Assembly (NCBI RefSeq): GCF_003545885.1
Contig: NZ_QHCT01000001.1
Location: 744,001-808,000 of the forward strand
Origin: Leptospira stimsonii
GTDB lineage: Bacteria > Spirochaetota > Leptospiria > Leptospirales > Leptospiraceae
Length of the DNA: 64,000 bases
Direction: 5' to 3'
In this document: positions 1 to 13,956 of the stretch, piece by piece
Numbering within the stretch: position 1 is the stretch's first letter
Layout: each line of letters opens with the position of its first letter
Notes under the pieces: generated by a model
Seen by the model: the letters and a program-made list of their open reading frames with translations, nothing else
What the model was told of the DNA's origin: nothing
The model's database searches: none
Program-made: the position numbers and the translations under genes

Positions 1-1739
<1,739 letters not shown>

Positions 1740-1743
<4 letters not shown>

Positions 1744-3128
1744 ACTTTATCCCATTTTGTCTGGAGTTCGTCCAATTCGGTTATCATGAAGTCGGTCAAT
1801 TTTTTGTCCTCTTTCACCAAACCTTGGTAACGAGAAAGAGCGGTCTTCGCTTCTACGATCGCTTCCTCGCATTTTCTGACTTCGTCGATGGTCATTCTAT
1901 AGACGGGAATCGTGGACAACCATTCGAAGTATTTAAACTTAGAGGCTTTGAGTTTGTCTTCAAAGTCCTTTTTCGATTTGATTCCGATGACTTTTTCGTT
2001 CCATTTTTCTTTGATAAAACGGATCAGTTCGGAGTTCCTTTCGATCTTCTCCTCTTCCAATCCGGACAGTCGTTTGAATCTTCGGATCAAATGCGTTTTT
2101 CTAAAATCGCAAAAGCGTTTGATGATTTCTTCCGGCTTGAAGTTTTTCAATTTACCGTCATAGGTAATCACGTTCATGGCAAGCGTCTGAACGTCTTCTT
2201 TGTTGAAGAGCGCCATGATTTCTTTTTGAGTCGGTTTTTCGCCCTTCTTATATTGAAGTTCGATTCGAAACGTCTGGCTTGAGTAGTCGACGTAATCCTT
2301 TAACCAGGAATCTTTTCTTTCGATGATATCGTCGATCAGAGAAACCACCTTTTCTCTGTTCCAGTTCATCGGGGAATCGGTAAGATAGAGAGTGTCTCCT
2401 TCCCATTTGAAAGCGAAGGAGGTCGCCATCGTAATGTTTCCAGCTTCCGTTTCGGCCATTCTGATTTCGCCGCCGAAATCTTTGTACCAAGGTTTGAGCG
2501 GGAGCGGTTTTTTGGTCTTTAGATAATTCACTTGAGACTTTACGATATCTGAAAGTCTGTGAGCTGGGATAAAACAACGAAATCCGGTTGCGATCCCTTG
2601 GATATTATTGAGTAAAACGATCGGCACCTTTCCCACAAAGTGGATCGGCTCGTCCTCGGTTTCGTCATAATTCTTAACGTAATCTATGTCCGGTAAACTT
2701 TCAAAGAATCCCAAATCTTTTACAAAGTCGGAAAGTTTTACTTCGGTGTAACGGGGAGAAGCGATCGCACTCGGATCCAAAACGTCCCCGAAGGTTCCTT
2801 CACCGGAAACGAGAGGAATATTATTTGCAAAAGTAAAGTTCTGCGCCATTTGAGAAAGCGCGTCTTGAATGGATCTATCCCCATGCGGATGGTATCCCAT
2901 TGCGAGACCGGCAACTTTTACCGTTTTTGTGTACCGATTTCTCGCGTCCGAATTCCACATAGCCCAGAGAATTCTTCTCTGAACTGGCTTCAGCCCGTCG
3001 ATTTCGTGCGGGATCGCCCTGGAATCGCAAACATAACGCGAATATTTTCTTTGGTCGTCATTGACCTGGTCTTCAAAAGGACGTTTTGGGAATGCATCCT
3101 TCGACTTTGGTGGATTGGAATTCTTCAT
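1740..3128 (-). CDS. Type IIA DNA topoisomerase, DNA cleavage (A) subunit, short form
   Basis: This is the DNA-breaking and rejoining subunit of the same enzyme (GyrA/ParC role). It is 462 residues, whereas ParC and GyrA are usually 740-900. The winged-helix cleavage domain is complete: [13 protein letters not shown] near residue 45, YHPHGD at 79-84, and the active-site tyrosine Y127 in [10 protein letters not shown] coiled-coil region follows around residues 340-460, and the protein ends where the C-terminal beta-pinwheel of GyrA/ParC would begin. DNA wrapping of the gyrase kind is therefore unlikely. The length is close to the T4 medium subunit (gp52). It is first in the operon, and its TGA stop overlaps the ATG of the B subunit. 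Confidence 0.9.
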
Positions 3129-3330
3129 ACAGTTTTGGCCAACGAAATTCTAGAACACTATCCTGTCAATTGTAAAAAGTTGACTGGATTTATTAAGGGT
3201 GTTTTTCCGGTGAAAGAGGGTTTTATTCACCTTCGGACATTTGCATATCTGACCCCCCGTTTTTGTAAAGAAAGTTTAATTTTTGGGTTTTTCCTTGCGG
3301 GTTTTTCGGAAAAGCACGATCTACAAGTAG

Positions 3331-4263
3331 ATGAAAAAAGTTTTCAGGCTCTCAAAGCCGGTTTCCAATCGTTTTCCGTTTCCGAACCTCGTCTTAATCC
3401 TACTCGGGATTAGTTTATTCTTTTTTCATTGTGGAAGCTTTTCCTGGCATTTGTTTGAGAATACAAAGAGTTTTTCCGAGCAATATTCTTCCCAAATATA
3501 TTTTGTTTCGAATCCGATCGTTTCTCCTTATTATGAGAATTCCAGTTTTCAAGCTCGTTACATCTTCCTAAGAAACCAATCCGGGAAAGAAGAAATGGTC
3601 CAGGGGATTCTAAAATATATGGAATTGTCCGGAAAGGCTGAGCAGAGCGAGCGAGTTCTTCTGGACGTTTTCGAATGGAGGGGAAACTTTCAGAGAAATC
3701 CGAACGACAAACACAAGCTTGAATTCACTCCGAAATACGTTTCCAAAAGAATCGAAAAATCAAATTCAAAAAGTATTCCGGAAATTCTTCATCCGTCGGC
3801 GAAGGTCGAGCCTCTGGAGAATTTAAAAAAGGAATTTATGATCGGAGACGATGGTGGAATTCGTGAAACCGAAGAAACAAGGATCGTTCCTGGAATCGGA
3901 ACTCTCAAGTGGAAGCATAGTCTACGTGGAATTTTGGTAAGAATCATGCAGACGGAATTTATTTCCGCGAACGGAACTCTGACTTCTTCTCGCGACTACG
4001 ACTATGACTCTTTGGAATATCCGCCGGCCATCGGTCTTACCGGAACGATCCCGGTCGTGCCTCTGAAAAAGGAAGAATCTTACATAGAGTATTATTGTCT
4101 GGACTTCCCTTCCGATGTGGATCTTCTCGCACTCAGAAAGAATGAGCAAAAAAAATCCGTTTCATTTTACGATCTCTCCACAAATAAACCATTTACCACA
4201 ACGGCTATTTTCAAAAATTATCCTATCATAAGAATTTCGAAAGAGAAAAGCCAATCCCCATGA
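3331..4263 (+). CDS. Putative lipoprotein, 310 aa
   Basis: I do not recognise a family. The N-terminus is basic ([15 protein letters not shown]), followed by a hydrophobic stretch and a cysteine at about residue 34 in LFFFHCGSF. This suits the relaxed lipobox of spirochaetes, so a membrane-anchored lipoprotein is the best inference. The mature part is mixed alpha/beta in appearance, without repeats. Its TGA overlaps the ATG of gltX (ATGA at 4260-4263), so it is probably co-transcribed with the tRNA synthetase gene. The neighbouring topoisomerase operon runs the other way, and the 202 bases between them must hold promoters for both directions. Confidence 0.75.
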   Translation: MKKVFRLSKPVSNRFPFPNLVLILLGISLFFFHCGSFSWHLFENTKSFSEQYSSQIYFVSNPIVSPYYENSSFQARYIFLRNQSGKEEMVQGILKYMELSGKAEQSERVLLDVFEWRGNFQRNPNDKHKLEFTPKYVSKRIEKSNSKSIPEILHPSAKVEPLENLKKEFMIGDDGGIRETEETRIVPGIGTLKWKHSLRGILVRIMQTEFISANGTLTSSRDYDYDSLEYPPAIGLTGTIPVVPLKKEESYIEYYCLDFPSDVDLLALRKNEQKKSVSFYDLSTNKPFTTTAIFKNYPIIRISKEKSQSP

Positions 4264-5825
4264 ATCAAACCAGAGAAGTTCGTACCAGATTTGCACCTTC
4301 CCCCAGTGGATTTCTCCACGTAGGCGGAGCGAGAACCGCACTCTTCAATTATTTATACGCAAAGTCCCAAGGCGGAAAGTTTATCTTAAGAATCGAGGAC
4401 ACGGATCAAAACCGTTCCACGGAAGCGTCTTTTAAAATCATATTAGAATCTTTGCAATGGTTGGGAATCCACTGGGACGAGGGCCCGGGCGCCGGCGGAG
4501 AATTCGGTCCTTACATTCAAAGCGAAAGAATTTCGATCTATAAAGAATATACGGATAAACTTCTCAAAGAGAAAAAAGCCTACCGTTGTTTTTGTACGCA
4601 AGAAGAATTGGAAGCGAAGAAAAAACAAGCCGAAGCGATGGGAGTTCCCTACGTCTACGACGGCCTTCATGCAAACATGTCCGACGAAGAAGTCGAAGAG
4701 AAAATCAAACAAGGAATTCCGTATTCGATTCGATTCAAAACGCCTTCCAAAACATTGATCGTCAACGATATCATTCAGGGAAAGGTGAAGTTCGAAACGA
4801 AATTGATCGGCGATTTTATTATCGTCAAGTCGGACGGGTTCCCTTCTTACAACTACGCTGTTGTCGTGGACGACGCGCTCATGAAAATCACTCACGTGAT
4901 TCGTGGAGTCGGACATCTATCGAACACCCCAAGACAAATATTGTTATATGAAGCTCTGGGTTATGAAACGCCTGAATTCGCACACGCATCCGAGATCGTA
5001 GGGATGGACGGTAAAAAACTTTCGAAAAGAGCGGGAGCCACTTCGATTCTTGCGTTTCGAGATCTCGGTTATTTGCCGGAAACCTTTCGCAACTACATGG
5101 CATTGTTAGGATGGACTTCTCCGGATGGAAGAGAATACCTTCCGAGCGAAGAGTTGGAGAAAATTTTCGACGTCCATCGTTGTTCGAAGTCGCCGTCTAC
5201 TTTCGACGTCTTTAAAAAACCGAAAGGCGGAGACGAAGAAGTGGTCACAAATTTTTCCGATCTTTCTCAGATCGCAGAAGCGATGAATCCGAAATCGAAA
5301 CTCAATTGGCTATCAAACCGAACAATCCGAGATTTGGATATATCGAAAGTATTAGAGAATCTACTTCCTTTTATCAAAGATCGAAAAGATATTCCGGAAG
5401 AAGTAAAAAATGTAAGTAACCCTGTACTTACTTCCATCGTCGAATCTGTTAGAGTGTATCTGGATAACCTGACTCAGGCTCCGGAATACATCGCAGAATT
5501 CTTCGTTACGGACCTAAAGATTCAGTCGGAAGAAGCGGCTGGTTACTTAAAAGAAGGCGATGGTCCCAAGGTAGTGAAAGAATTCTACGCAATGCTGAAG
5601 AATTCTGATCCAAAGACCGATGAGGACTATAAGAACTCAATGTCCAAGATCGGGGAAGTTACCGGTCAGAAAGGAAAAACTCTCTTTATGCCGATCCGGG
5701 CCGCAACCACCGGAAAGTCAGCTGGTTTGGAATTGCCGATTCTTTTTCCACTTTTGGGGAAAGAAAAACTCCTCCAGAGAATTGAAAAAACCGCCGGAGA
5801 AGCAGGAATTTCGTTGTCGTCCTGA
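4260..5825 (+). CDS. gltX: Glutamyl-tRNA synthetase
   Basis: This class I aminoacyl-tRNA synthetase charges tRNA-Glu with glutamate in the cytoplasm. The N-terminal Rossmann fold shows [20 protein letters not shown] (HIGH-type motif HVGG), and the KMSKS loop appears as KKLSKRAGA near residue 255. [13 protein letters not shown], typical of GluRS, lies near residue 40. At 521 residues it is slightly longer than the usual 470-490, with extra sequence in the anticodon-binding half. Its start overlaps the stop of the upstream lipoprotein gene. The next gene begins 73 bases downstream, so the lipoprotein-gltX pair may be its own unit. Confidence 0.97.
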   Translation: MNQTREVRTRFAPSPSGFLHVGGARTALFNYLYAKSQGGKFILRIEDTDQNRSTEASFKIILESLQWLGIHWDEGPGAGGEFGPYIQSERISIYKEYTDKLLKEKKAYRCFCTQEELEAKKKQAEAMGVPYVYDGLHANMSDEEVEEKIKQGIPYSIRFKTPSKTLIVNDIIQGKVKFETKLIGDFIIVKSDGFPSYNYAVVVDDALMKITHVIRGVGHLSNTPRQILLYEALGYETPEFAHASEIVGMDGKKLSKRAGATSILAFRDLGYLPETFRNYMALLGWTSPDGREYLPSEELEKIFDVHRCSKSPSTFDVFKKPKGGDEEVVTNFSDLSQIAEAMNPKSKLNWLSNRTIRDLDISKVLENLLPFIKDRKDIPEEVKNVSNPVLTSIVESVRVYLDNLTQAPEYIAEFFVTDLKIQSEEAAGYLKEGDGPKVVKEFYAMLKNSDPKTDEDYKNSMSKIGEVTGQKGKTLFMPIRAATTGKSAGLELPILFPLLGKEKLLQRIEKTAGEAGISLSS

Positions 5826-5898
5826 AAAAAACCGGTATATTTTGTTCAAATCGCCTACTTTGGGCTGTTAATCTGGAAAGTGGGTACCGGGAACGGAA

Positions 5899-6486
5899 AT
5901 GAGAGATTCTGACGAATCATTGCTGGTTAAACATCATGGGGGATCGTACGTTATGTTCCTTCCGACGGACCTAACCAGTATCCGGGAACTTCGAAATGCC
6001 CTGAGAGATTCCCTCTCCGAGAATTCTTTTGCCAAAAAAGATATTACTCAGATCGAATTGGCCGCCGACGAAGCACTTACAAACTCGATTTCGGCTAACG
6101 TAAAAGTCAGTTCCGATGAAACGATTATCTGTCGATGGGTGATTCGTGATTGTAAATTCACTTTGTGGATCATGGACTATGGCTCCGGTCTCAAAGCTGA
6201 AAAATTAGAATCGTTGAACACACCTTCCGAACCTTCCAATCTCAAAGATTACATCAACTACATCAAAAAACACCAGGAAAAAAAATGTGAAATTCTTCCC
6301 TGGAGAGGGTCGCAGGTTCCTCACCGTAATATCGGAAGAGGATTGCAGATCATTCAATCTTTGATGGATTCGTTTAAGATCATGTATCACTGCGGAGAAG
6401 GAAAAATTTCCTTCAACCCGGATGATAAGAACATCAAAGGTTCCATTATCGAACTTGGATTCGACGCGTCTAAACATCCCGCTTAA
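5899..6486 (+). CDS. RsbW/SpoIIAB-type ATP-binding protein (anti-sigma or serine kinase-like)
   Basis: This is a GHKL-fold ATPase of the HATPase_c_2 type. Such proteins act as anti-sigma factors or anti-anti-sigma kinases in partner-switching circuits. The N box is [12 protein letters not shown] (about residues 54-65), the G1 box is IMDYGSGL, and the G2 box is [13 protein letters not shown]. There is no phospho-accepting histidine, so it is not a two-component kinase. A run of about 40 residues between G1 and G2 ([15 protein letters not shown] region) is longer than in RsbW. No sigma factor or STAS antagonist lies nearby, so the partner is unknown. The next gene starts two bases after its stop. 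Confidence 0.85.
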   Translation: MRDSDESLLVKHHGGSYVMFLPTDLTSIRELRNALRDSLSENSFAKKDITQIELAADEALTNSISANVKVSSDETIICRWVIRDCKFTLWIMDYGSGLKAEKLESLNTPSEPSNLKDYINYIKKHQEKKCEILPWRGSQVPHRNIGRGLQIIQSLMDSFKIMYHCGEGKISFNPDDKNIKGSIIELGFDASKHPA

Positions 6487-6488
6487 AA

Positions 6489-7325
6489 ATGACCCTCAAC
6501 GAATTCGCAAAGCAGGTGCTCTACGGCGCCGGCCTTGAAGACAAATTATTCTCTCCGTCGATTCCACCGGAAGACATTCGAACATTCGAAATGTTTAATT
6601 TACCGAATCTTCCGATCCGGGAAAAAAAAATCCAAATCAGTGATCACAAAAGCAAAATTCCCAGATTGGAACAATTGTTTTCGGATGAAAATCGATACAT
6701 AACGCTTCATCATTTTGCCAATCACGAACTGATGGCGATCGAACTATTTGCCTACGCCATTCTTAAGTTTCAAGATGCGCCGTCGAGAGTCCGTTGGAGT
6801 TTGTATCGAACTCTTTTGGAGGAACAGAATCATCTTCGGCTTTATCTTTCTGAAATGAAAAACGGAGGAATGGAACTCGGAGATCGACCTCTCAATTATA
6901 TCTTCTGGAAACAAATTCCGAGAATGCAGACTCTCGACAAGTTTTACGCCATTATGGCAATTTCTTTCGAAGGTGCGAATCTCGACTTTTCGAGAATTTA
7001 CACGATGGCTTTTGAAAGATTCGGCGATATACAAAAGGCCGAGATCATGAAGAAAGTTTTTGAAGACGAAATCAAACACGTCAGACGCGGATATCAATAC
7101 ATTCGGAATCAAATGCCCGAATCTAAAAGTGAATGGGAATACTACCTTTCACTGATCGAGTTTCCTTTTACTCCGAGAAGGGCGAAAGGATATCATTACT
7201 TTCCTGAAACTCGGATCGAAGCCGGTTTTTCCAAGGAATTTGTAACGGAATTGGAAAGATACGAAGACGAATTTACCGGAAGAGTGAATTCTAGAATTTT
7301 GAAAGAGGTGCTGGATCTAAATTAG
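6489..7325 (+). CDS. DUF455-family ferritin-like protein
   Basis: The protein is 278 residues and matches my recollection of the DUF455 family, which has a ferritin-like four-helix fold. Candidate di-metal ligands are [18 protein letters not shown] (about residues 77-94), [23 protein letters not shown] and [11 protein letters not shown]; the E...ExxH pairs are the usual carboxylate-bridged pattern. The biochemical role of the family is not known to me; some ferritin-like relatives hydroxylate tRNA or other substrates. It begins two bases after the RsbW-like gene and is almost certainly co-transcribed with it. No signal peptide is visible, so it should be cytoplasmic. Confidence 0.8.
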   Translation: MTLNEFAKQVLYGAGLEDKLFSPSIPPEDIRTFEMFNLPNLPIREKKIQISDHKSKIPRLEQLFSDENRYITLHHFANHELMAIELFAYAILKFQDAPSRVRWSLYRTLLEEQNHLRLYLSEMKNGGMELGDRPLNYIFWKQIPRMQTLDKFYAIMAISFEGANLDFSRIYTMAFERFGDIQKAEIMKKVFEDEIKHVRRGYQYIRNQMPESKSEWEYYLSLIEFPFTPRRAKGYHYFPETRIEAGFSKEFVTELERYEDEFTGRVNSRILKEVLDLN

Positions 7326-7381
7326 GATCCTCGGAAAATCATAGACAGGCTTTTTTCCCTCCCGGATTCTGTTATCGAACC

Positions 7382-8523
<1,142 letters not shown>

Positions 8524-8527
<4 letters not shown>

Positions 8528-9174
8528 GCGATCTTGCGGGAAAAAAATTAAAAGCGGCTAGAGCCGAAGTCGTTCGAGCACAGGTGGAGCGATTTCGAGT
8601 TTTTTACGCAAACTACTTTCATTTGGAAGAAACGATTCCCATGGTGGAATACTTCTTCGAAAAAATCTACAACTTGGATGGAAGAGAAGTATGGCTCCAG
8701 CTTGCGATGGACACATACCAAAAAGTGAAAGGTATGATGAAGGAAAGCTCGAGAGAGAATATCGAGTATCTGATCGAACTCAATAATTTGACCGAAGAGA
8801 TGGATACCATTCTTGCAAAACATCTGGTCGATTCTGGCTGGGACGGAAAACGCCTCACAAGAGAAGAATACGATCTTCACTACGGTCAGATGGGTCATTA
8901 TAAAGATAGAATCAGACAACTTGAAATCGTTCTTCGCAATCTAAAAGTTTTTTACGAATTAGCACATAAGCCGATCAGTGCCTATCTGATTCGTCCCGCG
9001 CGTTTTATGGCGGGAATGTTGGGAGTCTCCGCTCTTTTTCAAAGCGTAGAAGAAGCGTATAACGCGACTTTGCCGGTCTCCTCGAAAATCTTTAATTCTT
9101 TTTACGAGGAAGTGGAGAAGAGAGAAACCGAATACATAGAATCTTTGCTTGGGAATCATCGGAAGGAAGCATGA
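8524..9174 (+). CDS. Conserved-looking helical protein of unknown function, 216 aa
   Basis: I do not recognise this gene firmly. The product is soluble in appearance and rich in Glu, Lys, Leu and Tyr, with long predicted helices and no signal peptide. The stretch MVEYFFEKIYNLDGREVW is faintly reminiscent of the FFLEE-motif proteins, but the match is weak. It sits between a lipoprotein gene and a MotB-like gene and overlaps both by four bases. This tight coupling argues for a cytoplasmic partner of the membrane protein encoded next. Codon use and base composition match the neighbours, so it is a real gene. Confidence 0.75.
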
Positions 9175-9899
9175 GTCGTCTTCGAAGACAACTTTTGGAG
9201 AGGAGTCGTCGAAAGGACGAATCCCACGAAAACCGGGAAAGATGGTTGTTGACGTACGCCGATATGATCACCTTACTCTTGGGTTTGTTTATTATTATGT
9301 ACTCCATTTCGCAAGTCGACCAAGCCAAACTCAAACAAGTGGCCGACGTGATCCGCGGAGGCTTCGGCTTAGGAGAATCCTTTTTTCAAGGAAATACTGT
9401 CTCCATTGAAGAAGATCCTTTACTGCAACCACGAACACAACTCTATCGTTTTTGGGAACGCGTTAGTTATGCATTGAAAAAACTCAAAGAAAAAGCAAAA
9501 CTGAATATAGGAATTCAGGAAACAGAAGAGATCAAGATCGTTCTATTCGGGTCGTCTTTAGGAGAAGGTCAATTTCAGCCTGACGAGGATATGACGTTTG
9601 CTTTTCAAAAGATTTCTGAATTGTCCGGGGCGATGGACGTCGATATCTCTCTAAAGGTACAAATTCCGTATGGAAATGAAGCGGCTCAAAAAGGTTTTAG
9701 AAACGCCTGGGAATACAATGCGTATCGAGCGGAGTTGATTGCCGATTCTCTATCTACGAATTATAAAATTCCAAAAGATAGAATTTCTATCCAAGCGTCT
9801 AGCGCCTATCAAGCAATTGAAAATTCTTCCTCCACACCGGAAGGAAAGGCTTCGGGTGAACGTGTTGAAATTTATATTCGTAAAAAATCGGAACAGTGA
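9171..9899 (+). CDS. MotB/OmpA-like stator-type membrane protein
   Basis: The product resembles MotB, the peptidoglycan-anchored stator subunit of the flagellar motor. After a charged cytoplasmic N-terminus there is one membrane segment, RWLLTYADMITLLLGLFIIM, with D31 at the place of the ion-carrying aspartate of MotB. The C-terminal half (about residues 110-240) is OmpA-like, with NAWEYNAYRAELIADSL and SGERVEIYI corresponding to the peptidoglycan-binding motif. At 242 residues it is about the size of MotB. No motA gene is present; instead it is coupled to an unknown protein and a lipoprotein. It may be an alternative stator subunit or part of another proton-driven envelope complex. Confidence 0.82.
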   Translation: MSRLRRQLLERSRRKDESHENRERWLLTYADMITLLLGLFIIMYSISQVDQAKLKQVADVIRGGFGLGESFFQGNTVSIEEDPLLQPRTQLYRFWERVSYALKKLKEKAKLNIGIQETEEIKIVLFGSSLGEGQFQPDEDMTFAFQKISELSGAMDVDISLKVQIPYGNEAAQKGFRNAWEYNAYRAELIADSLSTNYKIPKDRISIQASSAYQAIENSSSTPEGKASGERVEIYIRKKSEQ

Positions 9900-9908
9900 T
9901 CGAACGTT

Positions 9909-10334
9909 ATGAACCAAACAACTAAAAAATTTTTATTGATCCTTCTTGGAACCTTATTCCTTCCGAGTTTTTCTCTTTGTAAAAAGACTTCTCTACCTCA
10001 AGGTATCGTTGATGAAAAATGGAGAGAAGAATCATCCGAATTAGTATCAGCTTATTGTCAAAAACTTGCAAGTTGTACCGACGGAAATCTCGATACTTTG
10101 AAGGATTCGACAAAGGTTTTGGTCCAGGAAAGACTCAATCCTGCAAACTGTGCCGATAAATTTCGCAAATCGAACGCCTATCTTCTCGCTAACGAAGATT
10201 CGGAAAAGATCAAAGAAGCGGTTCGAGGATGTTTTCAACTCGTAACAAATGAATCCTGCGAAAAAATTCAAGCAGGGGTTTTGAAACTTTCAAAAGAATG
10301 TAATGAGCTCCAAGCAATTCAATCAAAACGATAA
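9909..10334 (+). CDS. Small cysteine-containing lipoprotein, 141 aa
   Basis: A basic N-terminus and hydrophobic stretch lead to LPSFSLCKKT, giving a lipobox cysteine at about residue 25. The mature part carries six more cysteines (in YCQKLASC, NC, GC, SC and EC contexts), which probably form disulfides in the periplasm or at the outer surface. Leptospira encodes several small lipoproteins of this Cys-patterned type, but I cannot name the family with confidence. It follows the MotB-like gene by nine bases and precedes an M14 peptidase gene by eleven, so it belongs to the same transcription unit. Confidence 0.75.
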   Translation: MNQTTKKFLLILLGTLFLPSFSLCKKTSLPQGIVDEKWREESSELVSAYCQKLASCTDGNLDTLKDSTKVLVQERLNPANCADKFRKSNAYLLANEDSEKIKEAVRGCFQLVTNESCEKIQAGVLKLSKECNELQAIQSKR

Positions 10335-10345
10335 TCGTTAAACCA

Positions 10346-11333
<988 letters not shown>

Positions 11334-11338
<5 letters not shown>

Positions 11339-11370
11339 ATTTCCGGTTCGTAGAAATAGAAATCTATTTT
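11334..11370 (+). terminator. Rho-independent terminator after the M14 peptidase gene
   Basis: A perfect 10-base inverted repeat (AATAGATTTC at 11334-11343, complement at 11359-11368) encloses a 15-base loop and runs into TTTT. The left arm contains the TAG stop of the peptidase gene. The stem is AU-rich, so termination may be partial. Confidence 0.6.
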
Positions 11371-11534
11371 GCAATATTCTTCTTTTCTAATTTCGTATGT
11401 GCTGTTTCGTTATAACATCGAAAACAATGCAGACGATTCTTTGGTTATTATCTGATTTTTCCAAATCTAAAATGAAACCGTGTGGAGACTTAAATTAGAA
11501 AGAGGAAAACGAATCAAAGATATTTCTCCTTTGT

Positions 11535-12740
11535 CTACGCACTTCCGGATTCCTTTAAAAATTCAACAATCCTTCCCATTCCGGTTTCGAACGATTCCGT
11601 TTCCGTCAAAAGACTCAGGACAATTCGTCCCGAATCACCTAACTCCGGAAAACCGAACATTTCTCCGGCATGAGTATAAACTTGTTTTTCTTTTAATAAA
11701 CGAAGCGCGATTTTTTCCTCCGGGAAAAAACCCTCACTTTCTAAAGTGCAATACCAGCCGGCCTTCGGTAGATCACAGAGAATTTTTTTAGTAAGCTCTA
11801 ACTCGGAAAGAATCCGTTTCAAAGTAGTGCGATTTCTTTGAATTCTTTTTAAAATCTGAGTTTGGATCATTGTTCTCCACTGCATTAAATCCGAGAGAAC
11901 GTTTTGCACGGGAGTGTTTACGGAAAGATAAGTATCGGAAATTAATTCCAAAAATTCTTTCGTTTTTCTTTTCCAGGTTGCGGGACCACTGAGTAGAATC
12001 CAGGAAAGTTTCATTCCAGGCATTCCCAGAATCTTCGATAAACCGTTTACGGTAATCACGGGAGTTTCCGAGTCGATCAACGTTGAATGGACTTCACCGT
12101 CGTAAACGTAATCGGAGAATACCTCGTCGATTATCAAAGGAATATTATGATATATTAATAATTCCTTTATCGATTCAAAATCCGATTCGGTGAAAATGGA
12201 ACCCGTGGGGTTGTTCGGACTTACGATTAAAAGAAGTTTACTCTTTTCTAGATCCTTAGGTTTCAAATCCGATCTCTGCAATTTCCAAAGATTTTCTTTT
12301 TTCGTATAATAGGAAATCGTATGCAGACCTTCCATTACGGAGAGAAATTCAAATAGGGGATATCCTGGGGCAGGGATAAGAATCGAGTCCCCCGCATCGC
12401 AAAAAAGCTTGAATAAGTAAGAGTAGGCTTCCGAAGAAGAAGAAACTAAAAAAAGATCTTCCGATTGGATTTCCATTCCTTTAGATTTATAATATTCGCG
12501 AATGGTATCACGAGCCGTTTTGTCACCTTGCGGGTCCGGAAGATATGTGATCAAATCGGCGGTTTGAAAACTATGACGAATCGCCTCCGATGGATATTGA
12601 ATCCCTGCTTGAGTAGGATTGGAAGCGGTTAGATCGATAAATGCTACGTTTTGCCTTTTGTATTCGGAAAGGATTTCTGCGAATTCGTTTTCCCCTTCTT
12701 GAAAAGAGAATCGAGAACTAAAACGAAATTCATCTTTCAT
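11535..12740 (-). CDS. Class I/II pyridoxal-phosphate aminotransferase
   Basis: This is a fold-type I aminotransferase. The PLP-binding lysine is K236 in VNGLSKILGMPGMKLSW, the aspartate that contacts the pyridine ring is D205 in IIDEVFSDYVYDG, and SPNNPTG (174-180) is the usual loop with the conserved asparagine. The start LTASNPTQAGI resembles enzymes that use aspartate, alanine or aromatic substrates, but the substrate cannot be assigned. Its start overlaps the stop of the upstream DUF2905 gene by four bases. The 401-residue length is typical. It converges with the M14 gene across about 200 bases. Confidence 0.9.
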   Translation of the reverse strand: MKDEFRFSSRFSFQEGENEFAEILSEYKRQNVAFIDLTASNPTQAGIQYPSEAIRHSFQTADLITYLPDPQGDKTARDTIREYYKSKGMEIQSEDLFLVSSSSEAYSYLFKLFCDAGDSILIPAPGYPLFEFLSVMEGLHTISYYTKKENLWKLQRSDLKPKDLEKSKLLLIVSPNNPTGSIFTESDFESIKELLIYHNIPLIIDEVFSDYVYDGEVHSTLIDSETPVITVNGLSKILGMPGMKLSWILLSGPATWKRKTKEFLELISDTYLSVNTPVQNVLSDLMQWRTMIQTQILKRIQRNRTTLKRILSELELTKKILCDLPKAGWYCTLESEGFFPEEKIALRLLKEKQVYTHAGEMFGFPELGDSGRIVLSLLTETESFETGMGRIVEFLKESGSA

Positions 12741-12982
12741 GGCGAACCGTTTCTGAACTTTTGAATTAAAAAGAGAACAACGGAAATCAAAACGCTAATG
12801 AGAATCGAAGTGGTAAGAGGAAAATAGAACTTGAAATTTTCTTTTTCAATTCGAATGTCACCGGGAAGTTTACCTAACTCGTTTAAGAAGGGGATTTTAT
12901 TTCCATAGAGAAAAAAGATTCCTAGGATAAGAAAGAATGCGCCGAGGAGGAGAAAGGGTTTGCCGAAGGATTCCATTTGCAT
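12737..12982 (-). CDS. DUF2905 small membrane protein
   Basis: The product has two hydrophobic helices (FLLLGAFFLILGIFFLYG and TSILISVLISVVLFLI) flanking the family signature LGKLPGDIRIEKENFKFYFP. This is the diagnostic pattern of DUF2905, an uncharacterised family of inner-membrane proteins. The open frame extends to a TTG at 13015 without a ribosome-binding site; I prefer the ATG ending at 12982 (81 residues), because family members begin just before the first helix. It overlaps the aminotransferase start by four bases and is probably co-transcribed with it. Confidence 0.85.
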   Translation of the reverse strand: MQMESFGKPFLLLGAFFLILGIFFLYGNKIPFLNELGKLPGDIRIEKENFKFYFPLTTSILISVLISVVLFLIQKFRNGSP

Positions 12983-13066
12983 TCTCGATGTTATTTTATT
13001 TATCGATCCGGTCAAGGATCATTCGAGCCGTCGGATTTCACTTTGTCGTATGCAAAATTTATGATG

Positions 13067-13798
13067 TTATTTTCGAATCGGTACTGCTTCTATCGTTTCC
13101 AATCGAATACGAATATCTTTTTCAGGACTTAGAAGTGGAATATGCGTTTTAACAAAAACGTCTCCGGATCGAACGATAGCGACTTTGTCCGGAGTTAATT
13201 CCATATTGATTTTAAAATACATATCCTTGACGCCGAACTTCCACTTGGAAGTGGTTCCTTCTATATAGTAGGGTTGTAAAGAATTCTTATCGTAATAAAT
13301 CTTCCCCTTAAAATGTCTCGGTGAAAGTTGACGAGGTGTGACATCGACCACGTAGCTTTCACGATTTTTAAAAAGAATGGGCCCTTTTATTTGGATGGAA
13401 TAATGATCTTCCGATTGATCGTCAAAGATCGGATAGGTGGGAGATGTTCTTTCTGGTTCGTAATCTTTTGGCGGAAGTGTTTCTCCGTTCTTACTGTAAC
13501 TCAGAACCACGATTACCGGCCTTTCGTAATAGTATTCGACCCTTCTTGTAGAGACCTTTGAGACCGAAATTTGATTTCCTGTTTTGGAATCCGTTTCCGT
13601 GATCGTCAACTCTCTCTTATAATCGATACCTTTAAACTTCAGGATCGCATTTTTAGAATTTTGTCTGATTTTTTCGATTACATGGCTTAAGTCCTGTTTT
13701 TGCGTGGGCGAAGCAGAAATATCACAAAAGTTTCCTATTAAAATATAAAAAGATAGAATTAGGAGCTTTACTTCTTTTAGTCTAAGAAAAATTTTCAT
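13067..13798 (-). CDS. Exported protein resembling outer-membrane lipoprotein-sorting (LolA-like) proteins
   Basis: From the chosen ATG the protein begins MKIFLRLKEVK with the hydrophobic stretch LLILSFYILIG, a typical signal peptide, so it should be exported. The body has the beta-rich pattern of LolA-like proteins: LKFKGIDYKRELTITETDSKTG, a GKIYYDKNSLQPYYIEG strand pair, and a VKDMYFKINMELTP segment, as in proteins that bind the lipid part of lipoproteins. The call rests on this resemblance and is moderate. The frame is open 14 codons further, to 13840, but those residues would spoil the signal peptide. The gene lies 84 bases upstream of the DUF2905 start, in the same direction. Confidence 0.65.
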   Translation of the reverse strand: MKIFLRLKEVKLLILSFYILIGNFCDISASPTQKQDLSHVIEKIRQNSKNAILKFKGIDYKRELTITETDSKTGNQISVSKVSTRRVEYYYERPVIVVLSYSKNGETLPPKDYEPERTSPTYPIFDDQSEDHYSIQIKGPILFKNRESYVVDVTPRQLSPRHFKGKIYYDKNSLQPYYIEGTTSKWKFGVKDMYFKINMELTPDKVAIVRSGDVFVKTHIPLLSPEKDIRIRLETIEAVPIRK

Positions 13799-13890
13799 GA
13801 TGGTTTGCGGACGACGGAGCAAAATAATAAGCCTCACCATCTGAAATGCAAGAAATTATTGTTTATCGAGTTCTAAATCGCGAAGGCTTG

Positions 13891-13932
13891 AAAACGTTTC
13901 AGTAAGATGTCAAAAAAATTCTTACTGAAACG
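13891..13932 (-). terminator. Terminator downstream of the GMC oxidoreductase gene
   Basis: A perfect 13-base inverted repeat (13895-13907 and 13920-13932) encloses a 12-base loop. On the minus strand it is followed by TTTT. It lies 25 bases after the stop of the GMC gene. Confidence 0.75.
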
Positions 13933-13956
13933 AAAGAAGAAGTAAATTTCTTTATG